Assembly (NCBI GenBank): GCA_943789135.1
Contig: CALSSY010000008.1
Span: forward strand, 62,001-126,000
DNA from: an uncultured Bacteroidia bacterium
GTDB lineage: Bacteria > Bacteroidota > Bacteroidia > NS11-12g > UBA955
Direction: 5' to 3'
DNA: 64,000 bases
Shown here: piece by piece, positions 9,683 to 16,691 of the stretch
Position numbering within the stretch: the first letter of the stretch is position 1
How the letters are laid out: each line of letters starts with the position of its first letter
Position numbers and translations under genes: made by a program
Notes under the pieces: model-generated
Told to the model about the DNA's origin: nothing
The model's database searches: none
Seen by the model: the letters and a program-made list of their open reading frames with translations, nothing else

Positions 9683-10169
9683 TTTTTGGTCTATCCTGAG
9701 TTTCGTATTGGCCTTTATACTGACCATTTGGCTTTCCCTGAAGTCATTAGGGATACAATTTGGAACTACACTTGAAATTTGGCAACAGGACAGAGCTTAT
9801 AAAAATACCACTGGGGTTATTTTCCTATCGTTGATATTAAGTCAATGGATTTTATCTATTTCTCGGACAATATATAAAACCAACGGTGAAGCTTGGCAAC
9901 GAATAAAAGAGGTTCATTTAATCGTAGGTATGCTTACGCTCATCATGGCTTTTTTACATGCTTGGAACCTTGGTTTCGGTATGTTATTCTTCCTTATGGG
10001 TTTGTTTATTCTTAACACCCTGTTATCCTCGGTTTATACGTTAAAATCCGAAGGTGTATTATTGAAAAACATCAATCTAAACTTCTTACTTCCTGGCCAT
10101 ATCATATTCTCTGTTGCCATCACCCTATTATCTCTAATGCATTGGTGGTTGGTGATGACGTTTAATTGA
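9669..10169 (+). CDS. Small four-helix membrane protein with two H-x13-H pairs, probable diheme cytochrome b
   Basis: Hydrophobic protein of 166 residues with four predicted membrane helices. Two helices each carry a histidine pair 14 residues apart: H83/H97 in the segment EVHLIVGMLTLIMAFLHAW, and H144/H158 in GHIIFSVAITLLSLMHWW. This spacing on two helices is the layout used by ferric reductases, NOX enzymes and related cytochromes b to stack two hemes across a membrane. It is the last gene of the redox cluster and overlaps the DUF3365 gene by 14 bases. It could carry electrons between the cytoplasmic flavin/FeS domains and the periplasmic hemes. Heme binding is inferred from spacing; I do not recognise a named family. 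Confidence 0.65.
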   Translation: MSRTSFWSILSFVLAFILTIWLSLKSLGIQFGTTLEIWQQDRAYKNTTGVIFLSLILSQWILSISRTIYKTNGEAWQRIKEVHLIVGMLTLIMAFLHAWNLGFGMLFFLMGLFILNTLLSSVYTLKSEGVLLKNINLNFLLPGHIIFSVAITLLSLMHWWLVMTFN

Positions 10170-10211
10170 ATGATTTTAAGTTAAAAAATCGACGTTTTTA
10201 TAAATAAAAAA

Positions 10212-10231
10212 AGCCTCACAAATGTGAGGCT
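10212..10231 (-). terminator. Terminator-like hairpin downstream of the tRNA-Asp remnant
   Basis: Perfect AGCCTCACA/TGTGAGGCT stem, followed on the minus strand by a run of T. It stands in the same position relative to the tRNA fragment as the hairpin 3.1 kb away does to the intact tRNA-Asp. It may also stop plus-strand transcription from the redox cluster. Confidence 0.6.
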
Positions 10232-10235
10232 AATC

Positions 10236-10258
10236 TGGCGGTCCGGACGGGACTCGAA
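10236..10258 (-). repeat. Exact copy of the 3' end of tRNA-Asp (att-like direct repeat)
   Basis: These 23 bases are identical to 13358-13380, the T-arm to CCA end of the intact tRNA-Asp gene. The match stops abruptly at the T-loop, and the sequence beyond is not a tRNA. A tRNA 3' end repeated at a distance is the classic trace of a tyrosine-recombinase element integrated in a tRNA gene. A failed tandem duplication of the tRNA would look similar. Confidence 0.7.
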
Positions 10259-10602
10259 TGATCCCCGTTAGCCCGCTATATACAAGGCTTTACAAATTCC
10301 TTATTACTAGGTTACACCGAAGGTTACATCGACTTCAGAACGGTAGTACAAGTATATGGAGCGTTACCGGATATACCAAGAAGCCCACCATCTCGAGCGC
10401 GCAATTCTACTAGCCGATCATCCGTTTTTTGGTGCGTTGTTTACTAATTAAATGGTCTATTTATGGTGAGATTATCTCCAATGGACTAATATTTTCTATA
10501 TTGCAAAATGCGTTTAATTACAATGGCATTAGCGTTGGCGTGTGTGGGCTATTCCTACAGCCAAAAAATGGTTAAGCTCCAAGCAAACATCGGGGCCGCT
10601 TT
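10259..10602. other. Non-coding stretch inside the putative integrated element
   Basis: No intact gene. A short minus-strand frame ends near 10340 (segment RARDGGLLGISGNAP), but it lacks a start and I cannot assign it. It may be another gene remnant. Confidence 0.35.
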
Positions 10603-10698
10603 TCAAAGCTCTGGAATGCCAACCCCTAATTCCTCTGCTAAATCTGTAAATGCTGCATCCGTAGGAGCAAGTACTGTAAAGGGGCCTGTAGTATATTG
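10603..10698 (-). pseudogene. Fragment of a FAS1 (fasciclin) domain
   Basis: The minus strand reads TTGPFTVLAPTDAAFTDLAE and continues EELGVGIPEL before a stop at 10603-10605. This is the H1-type signature of a FAS1 domain, closely resembling LAGPFTVLAPTNRAF in the neighbouring intact FAS1 protein. It begins just after that gene's stop codon, in a different frame and without a start. It is therefore a leftover piece of a duplicated or deleted FAS1 gene. A plus-strand frame over the same bases is its shadow. Confidence 0.6.
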
Positions 10699-10700
10699 AA

Positions 10701-12821
10701 TTACCTCTGAATAACTAAAGGGTATTGATAATATTTTCCGGTTTTATTTACAGTAATATAATAAATCCCGGATGGCAATTTAGAAACGTTCACTGCCTGG
10801 TCTACTTTGATACTTAAATTTGTTTTTTTACCTGTTATATCTACCGCATATATTTCGGCACTTTTTAAATCAATAGGTAAGTAAACAACGTTACTTGATG
10901 GGTTAGGATATAATTCACCCTTTTCATATCTGTCTTGAAAAACACTGCTGGAAGGACAAACTATTATATCTGTGACGCTTTTAGGGATTTGAAATTCTGA
11001 ATTTTGGTCAACTATTTTTTTACCATCCGGTGAAATAATGGTGTAGGCATTGTATTCCGCCATATCCGATCTTAGATTATAGTAAAAATCCAATTCATCC
11101 CCATTATTGACAGGGATTTTTGTTACTTGCCTTTCCCCTGCATAGAATGGAATTCTCAAATAAAACCTGTTGTTTATATCTACATCTAAAGAATTCAAAC
11201 CCCACCCTTGCCCCAAATAATCTGACATGATAATCTCTACCATTCCACAACTAGGCTTTTCTATACAAGCTCTTAAACCCATGGAATTGACCATTTGATC
11301 GCTTTGATTTCCCGATTCTGCCTGAATGCCTCTTTGTTGGTCTGTTATTCTATAGGATTGACCGGTATTGTAATAAGATGAAAACGTGATTACATTAATT
11401 AGATCTCCTGAATCTACTCCGAATTCAAATGCATTATATCCTCCAGTTGGCAAACTTTTTTCAGTGAGTATATTTCCATTTTTTTCTAAAAATAATTGAG
11501 TTTCTCTCCATCCATTATTGTCTTCATCAAATATTTCAAGTTTCCAAACACCACAATTACCTACAAGGTCAGGGATATCATAAACGGGTAGTACATCTTC
11601 CAAAATGTGCACTACGCCATTGTAAGCCAAGAGGTCTTTCACTATTATTCGGACACCCGCAACGTTTATAGTATCTCCATTTATATTAAAAGTGATAGTC
11701 TTATTATTTTGTGTTACTGAACTTTGATTATTGTTGATATTTTTAGTTTCTACCCTTTTTTCAATCAAATGTCCGAGTATTAAATCACCGATGATAGATG
11801 ACTTTTTTAGCTCACTCAAAGTCAAATTCAAGGCATCTGATAATTTTTTAAATGCTCGGTTTGTAGGAGCCAAAACCGTGAAAGGTCCGGCTAAGTCCGA
11901 ATTTTCATTGAGTTCTGCTTGCACGCGCAACGTACTTTTTAAGCCGAGTGTTTGCAACGCATCTTCAAAGAATTGAAGGCTATCCTCCATATAAATAATA
12001 TCCCATACCGAAGTGGCTGGCAGTCCACTCGGAGCGAGAATATTATTGACCAAATGCGCCACTCCGTTATCAGCCATGAAATTGGTATTACTAATCAATG
12101 CACCATCCACGTAAAAGGAGTCACCTTTTTTCGTCATGAGTAAATTCTGGCCGTATAGGGTAGGCAAAAGAAGGCTATCTCTGAAATCTTTGTATTCTAA
12201 TTGCCCTAACACAACCTGATATTTGAGCGCCTTAGGTAAGTCCACAAAGCGTAATCCTTTGAATTGACTAGTTTCAAGTGAGTCTATAATTTTCCTTACA
12301 GCAGCATCATCTGGCAAGAATACCGTCAAATCCAAAGTACTGTCGAGCGTGCTTCCCAGATAGTTATTTAACGCGTATCTTGATAAAAAACTCTCAGGAA
12401 TGGTATCAAGTAAAAATAAGTCTTTGAGCGTAAATGCATCGGCATTAATTACTCCTTTCATCCCTAAATCAGCATTGAATCCCACACCACATTCAAATCT
12501 ATGTATTCCTGGTATTTCGAATTTCACGATACCCATACAAACCCCTTCTGTTTCACCTGTAGAAAGTGGCAATTCAAATCCTTTAGGATTGTTGAAAGAG
12601 GCTCCTGTTTTAGATGTATCACCTAAAATGGAATGTTTACCTTGAATATTTATAAAGGCGACACTTTCCCCCGGTTTGATATTTAATGAGTCGGGCGTAA
12701 ATTTAAAATTCGTAATGAGAATTTTATGATCTGCATTGCAATCGGTTGTTTGCCCTTTGAGTATGCCACACGACAGAAGGCTAACACCAAGAAACATTAA
12801 AAAGCTATTTTTAAACTCCAT
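10701..12821 (-). CDS. Secreted cupredoxin-FAS1-FAS1 protein with T9SS sorting domain
   Basis: Cell-surface or secreted protein of 706 residues. A signal or lipoprotein N-terminus (LLSCGILKGQ) is followed by a plastocyanin-like domain (about 25-135) with KHSILG and FECGVGFNADLGMKG. The usual C-x2-H copper ligand pattern is not kept: the residue three after Cys is Gly. Two FAS1 domains follow, with LDLTVFLPDDAAVR and AGPFTVLAPTNRAF. Then comes a beta domain with CGVWKLEIFDEDNNGW, and a C-terminal sorting domain starting at LYPNPSSNVVYLP. A likely role is adhesion or matrix binding, as for other FAS1 proteins. I start it at 12821 (MEFKN), eight residues inside the longest frame. It is the only intact gene between the two tRNA-Asp repeats. 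Confidence 0.82.
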   Translation of the reverse strand: MEFKNSFLMFLGVSLLSCGILKGQTTDCNADHKILITNFKFTPDSLNIKPGESVAFINIQGKHSILGDTSKTGASFNNPKGFELPLSTGETEGVCMGIVKFEIPGIHRFECGVGFNADLGMKGVINADAFTLKDLFLLDTIPESFLSRYALNNYLGSTLDSTLDLTVFLPDDAAVRKIIDSLETSQFKGLRFVDLPKALKYQVVLGQLEYKDFRDSLLLPTLYGQNLLMTKKGDSFYVDGALISNTNFMADNGVAHLVNNILAPSGLPATSVWDIIYMEDSLQFFEDALQTLGLKSTLRVQAELNENSDLAGPFTVLAPTNRAFKKLSDALNLTLSELKKSSIIGDLILGHLIEKRVETKNINNNQSSVTQNNKTITFNINGDTINVAGVRIIVKDLLAYNGVVHILEDVLPVYDIPDLVGNCGVWKLEIFDEDNNGWRETQLFLEKNGNILTEKSLPTGGYNAFEFGVDSGDLINVITFSSYYNTGQSYRITDQQRGIQAESGNQSDQMVNSMGLRACIEKPSCGMVEIIMSDYLGQGWGLNSLDVDINNRFYLRIPFYAGERQVTKIPVNNGDELDFYYNLRSDMAEYNAYTIISPDGKKIVDQNSEFQIPKSVTDIIVCPSSSVFQDRYEKGELYPNPSSNVVYLPIDLKSAEIYAVDITGKKTNLSIKVDQAVNVSKLPSGIYYITVNKTGKYYQYPLVIQR

Positions 12822-12984
12822 TTTATACAATACAATACACAACATTCAGTAATCAGATTTTGTTTTAAACATTTAAATATTGTAAAAGGAACCTATAAGC
12901 TGTATTACTTATATATCAGTAATATAGCATTTGTAATTAGTCTTCCCGTCAGGAGTAATAGCGCAATGCTTAACTTGCAGTATA

Positions 12985-13146
12985 TCATATTTTTATGCAT
13001 ACATCGCTATCCTCTGTCTCCTCTGAAACCGGTTTTATAGGGCCTGACATTATTAATAAAACTCCCAGACCAATAACGACAAAGAGAATAACTACAGCGC
13101 TCAGATTGTGATTATAAGATATAATTAAACCATATAATGATACTGA
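12985..13146 (-). pseudogene. Remnant of a membrane protein C-terminus (low confidence)
   Basis: An open minus-strand stretch of 53 codons without a proper start. It contains the hydrophobic segment SAVVILFVVIGLGVLLIM and a charged tail KPVSEETEDSDV before a stop. It looks like the end of a multi-pass membrane protein, perhaps a transporter, left behind after deletion. No family can be named. Confidence 0.3.
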
Positions 13147-13282
13147 CTACAGATAAGTCCGAAAAGTCAGATATGTCAGGGGGTATGCTTTTGTGTAATT
13201 GCCACCTGACTTTTTGGCTTTTTTGATAGGAGAGCTGAGGTGACAGCCTAGCCCATACCCAACGACCACAGTGTAGCCATAT

Positions 13283-13303
13283 TGTTGGTCAATATGTTGG
13301 TCA
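13283..13303 (+). repeat. Two direct copies of TGTTGGTCA next to tRNA-Asp
   Basis: TGTTGGTCA occurs at 13283 and 13295, 12 bases apart. On the minus strand the region reads VTNILTNNMATLWSLGMG then stop. From memory, the TN-x2-TNNMAT pattern resembles the N-terminus of some Bacteroidota tyrosine recombinases, which are commonly encoded next to the tRNA used as attachment site. This may be an integrase stub, or arm-type repeats. Weak evidence. Confidence 0.3.
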
Positions 13304-13325
13304 CTTGACTATGACAAACAAAAAA

Positions 13326-13346
13326 AGCCTCTGAAAATCAGAGGCT
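13326..13346 (-). terminator. Terminator of tRNA-Asp
   Basis: AGCCTCTGA/TCAGAGGCT stem with a short A-rich loop, followed by a T-run on the minus strand, 12 bases after the tRNA CCA end. Confidence 0.75.
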
Positions 13347-13357
13347 TACAATTTTGT

Positions 13358-13434
13358 TGGCGGTCCGGACGGGACTCGAACCCGCGACCCCATGCGTGAC
13401 AGGCATGTATTCTAACCAGCTGAACTACCGAACC
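13358..13434 (-). tRNA. tRNA-Asp (anticodon GTC), CCA encoded
   Basis: The minus strand folds as a full cloverleaf. The acceptor stem GGTTCGG pairs with CCGGACC, and the D-arm contains GTTCAGCTGGTTAGAAT. The anticodon arm is CATGCCTGTCACGCATG with GTC in the loop. The T-arm contains GGTTCGAGTCC, the discriminator is G, and CCA is encoded. An exact TACCTTTG -7 box lies 28 bases upstream (13463-13470). Its last 23 bases are repeated at 10236-10258. Confidence 0.95.
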
Positions 13435-13462
13435 GTTTATTACCTTCTTGTTCAAGGGACTG

Positions 13463-13470
13463 CAAAGGTA
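13463..13470 (-). promoter_or_regulatory. -7 promoter box of tRNA-Asp
   Basis: Minus strand TACCTTTG, an exact TAnnTTTG match, 28 bases before the mature tRNA 5' end. Confidence 0.5.
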
Positions 13471-13560
13471 ATGCGTTACTCGCCATTATCATTTCCTAAT
13501 TTTTTTCAAGATATTTTTCCAGAAGCCGCAATCAAAGCCCCTATTTTCGTACTTCCTACT

Positions 13561-16020
13561 ATGAAGCATTTAATTCTGTTCTAATGCTGGCCATTACCCT
13601 TGTCCTATCGGCTGCCAACCTGCATATGCGCAATTCCCACATACCCATTGCATACCACGACGATCCCAAAGGAAGCATTCGAACGAAGTCGCAACATCGA
13701 CGTTACCCACATGAACTTGCGTCTCTGTTTCTTTTGACACCAAACAAAAGAAACGTCCATAGGCAGACGTTACTCACCGTTTTCATAACCCTCCAAAGTC
13801 CCATATTGATACCATTTTTCTTGATGCACCCGGCATCAATCATCTCCAAGTGTTTAACTCGACGGTAAATCAACGTATCCTTCCGCTCCAATGACAGAAG
13901 GGCCTCATCGTTGAATCGCAAACTCGAATGCACCCTACCACTCCGAACACGACACTGCAACATACTATACGAAGCATTCCCAAACGCGGGATTTACTTTC
14001 ATTGGTTGGGACCTCGACACCATTGAAGATCCCGCCCATATGTCCCGCCGGCAAATTTGGACTCAAGGACAAGGCATCGACAACCGCCATTGGATTCCCA
14101 TGATCGACGATCAGAAGCGATAAATTCACCACCGAAACCATCATTACCTTCGACAAAGACTACCAAGTTCTCTCCAACGGAGAGTTGATAAATTCCTCCA
14201 AAGAAAACAAAAAAGCACGGCACCAAAACCTGGCATTACTCCCTTAAAAAAGCCTCATGCCGGTTACCTTTCTGATGTTAGCCATTGATCGGTATGCCAT
14301 TCAAAAAAAGCAAAAGCAAAGAAGGCATCGAACACCAATTTTGGTATTATCCTGAACACCCAGAACGCCTCGAGCCAACGAGCCGTTACAGCGAAGAAAT
14401 TCTAGACTTTCTAGCCGAAGAAATCGGCATTCCCTATCCTTGGGGAACCTATTCTCAAGTAATGGTTCAGGATTTCTTGTATGGAGCCATGGAAAACACA
14501 TCGGCTACGGTTTTTGGAGATTTTTTCTGGATTGACGATCGTGCCTATTTGCTCAATAGAAACTATGTGAGTGTGAACGCACATGAAGCCACACACCAAT
14601 GGTTTGGCGATTTAATAACAGGTCGCAAAGACAACGAACAATGGCTGCAAGAGAGCTTTGCAACTTTTTACCCAGGTTTGGTAGAAGGTAAGTTATTCTC
14701 TGAGGACCACATGGCTTGGTATTTCCGCAATAATATGAACGGAGCCATTGCAGCAGGTCGTGAAAATTCACTTCCCGTTCGACACTCTCAATCAGGATCT
14801 TCGCGTCATTATCCAAAAGGCGCCTCAGTATTGTACATGTTACAACACCAAGTGGGTAGGGAAAATTTTCGACGAGCCATAACAGCATTATTTCAATAAC
14901 ACGCCCATAAAACCGTTGAAACTTGGGATCTGCAGAAAGCCTTTATGGATGCCACGGGAATAAATGTCGATGCCTTTTTTGACCAATGGATTCACCGCGG
15001 TGGCGAACCTAAATTCCGCGTTAATTATTTTGAAACCATCGAAATCAAATTCATCGTTGAGCAAATTCATGAAAAAGATGAAGTAGTTAGAGATTTTGAA
15101 ATCCCTGTTGACATGGCCGTTTATTACAAAGACGGACACGATTCAACGGTTCACGAAAAACACTCAAAAATCAAGCACCGAATCCTTCACTTTCGGTAGA
15201 TCCAGATGGTGCCAATTGATTTCATTCTTTTTGACGAAGGTTCGTTCGTTTTAAAGGAGGTAGCGATTTTCCCAACGAAATCCGAGGCGGCCTATGGCTT
15301 TCGCAATTTCAAAAAGCCGCAATTCATGCTCGATCGCTACGACGCCCTATTGGTCTGCCTGACGAGCGGTACCACCAGGCAGAATTAAAAAGAGATGCAT
15401 CTGATTGACAAGCTTTTTCCGGTGAAAGAGCGTTCCGACTTCATTCGGGCGGAAATCGCCTCACAACTTTTGGCCGATAGCGGCGTGTCCCTTTGCCCGT
15501 TATTCACAAGCATTGCCACCGATAAGACCGGCACATGCTCACGTTCGACTTCATTCGCCCAAAATGCGCCCATCCTCAAATCCACGGAAAAGTCTGTATT
15601 TGAAAATTTACTCACCGATTCAAGTTATGTCATTGTTGAAACCGTTCTCGACCGCATTTACGATCGACCCTTTGTTTGCTCCCCGCAAGAGCACCCTGCT
15701 CGATAAAATAAACACAGTCGACGGTCACACGCACGGTATTAAAATTAAATACCTCGAAAAAGCGCAGGCCGATCTATCCTAAAATGGGACCTGGAATGCG
15801 CAAGGCATTGGTTCGATATGGCCGGTCCAAAATACGAGTTCAGAACCCGCAGTTCTCGCCTTGCAAGCATCTGCAGACGCATGAATTATTTAGATGCCGA
15901 ATTTTGCTGCTAACTCTCTTCGAAGCGGCCACTAATTTCAACTCCCGACTTGAACGGCTCAGCTTGGCCCGTATTCAATCACTTTCTTCAGGCCAAACCG
16001 AAACCAGGTACATCTCCTGA
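13561..16020 (+). pseudogene. M1 family zinc aminopeptidase, heavily frameshifted
   Basis: Exported M1 aminopeptidase spread over all three frames. The start ATG at 13561 gives MKHLILF, then the signal continues in another frame. The cleanest part, 14285-14899, holds the exopeptidase motif GAMEN and the zinc site HEATH followed 18 residues later by the Glu of WLQES. Before it, family-like pieces are readable (DVTHMNLRLC, IWTQGQGIDNRHWIPMIDD, FDKDYQVLSNGEL). After it come AFMDATGINVDAFFDQWIH and helical C-terminal pieces such as KERSDFIRAEIASQLLADSG. The catalytic residues are kept, so the gene may be whole in the organism and damaged only in this sequence. Frame changes are dense, roughly one per 100-200 bases. 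Confidence 0.75.
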
Positions 16021-16685
16021 AATCTGAGGCATTCAAAAATGGGCGGGTACAGATTCCAAGTGCCAACAATTCGAAACAAATGGTTGCCAAAATATCAGGG
16101 ACCTCTGACATCCGCTAGGGAACCTTTCCGTAAATGCTATCCCTCCTTGGTAATAAGATAGGATCTCGATGAAAAGCGCATGATACATAGTGCCCTTCGT
16201 TTGTGTTTGGCATGCACTATTTGCACTAATATTGTCTCAACATGAGAGTGCGACATTTTATTGCAATTTGGTTTTAATCGTTGATGGCTAGCGGATTTTT
16301 ACATGCCCAACCTGCTCCCTCATTTCAATTGCTTCCCAACCCGGCGCAGAACACGGCCAATATGTCATTTCTTCCAAGAATTGGATATGTCGAGAAGTAT
16401 CGATCCAAATTTTTTCTATTTTTGGCACTCCCTGTGAGCGGGTTTTACCAGCAAGTTTATCCGGGTAACGAAAATCGAGGTTCAACTCTACTTCCCTGAT
16501 GTGCCCAGAGGGCATTTATTTGGTCCGAATTCGCTCTGATGAATTTGACCAAACACAAAGCGCTTAAAATTACAGCGCTAAACATCCGTTGTTTACAAGG
16601 TCGAGTCTCACGCAAAATAAAATGGGGGTTTTTCTTTGATTTTTCAATACTAATCCATTAATTAGCATCTTAATTTAGCTAAATT
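16021..16685. other. Region without an intact gene; possible T9SS sorting-domain remnant
   Basis: No open gene. Near 16300 the plus strand reads PAPSFQLLPNPAQNTANMSF, and near 16500 in another frame VPEGIYLVRIRSDEFDQTQS. Together these resemble a type A T9SS C-terminal sorting domain. It could be the end of the frameshifted aminopeptidase or of a lost neighbouring cargo gene. Confidence 0.4.
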
Positions 16686-16691
16686 GTGAAG

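Noticed and set aside
10508..10699. Plus-strand 63-residue frame resembling a small secreted protein
   Set aside because: The opposite strand encodes a clear FAS1 motif; this frame is its shadow and a matching shadow (KTVKGPAK) occurs opposite the intact FAS1 domain.
13354..13584. Plus-strand frame starting MLAVRTGLEPATPCVTGMYS
   Set aside because: It is the antisense of tRNA-Asp and its promoter, not a protein.
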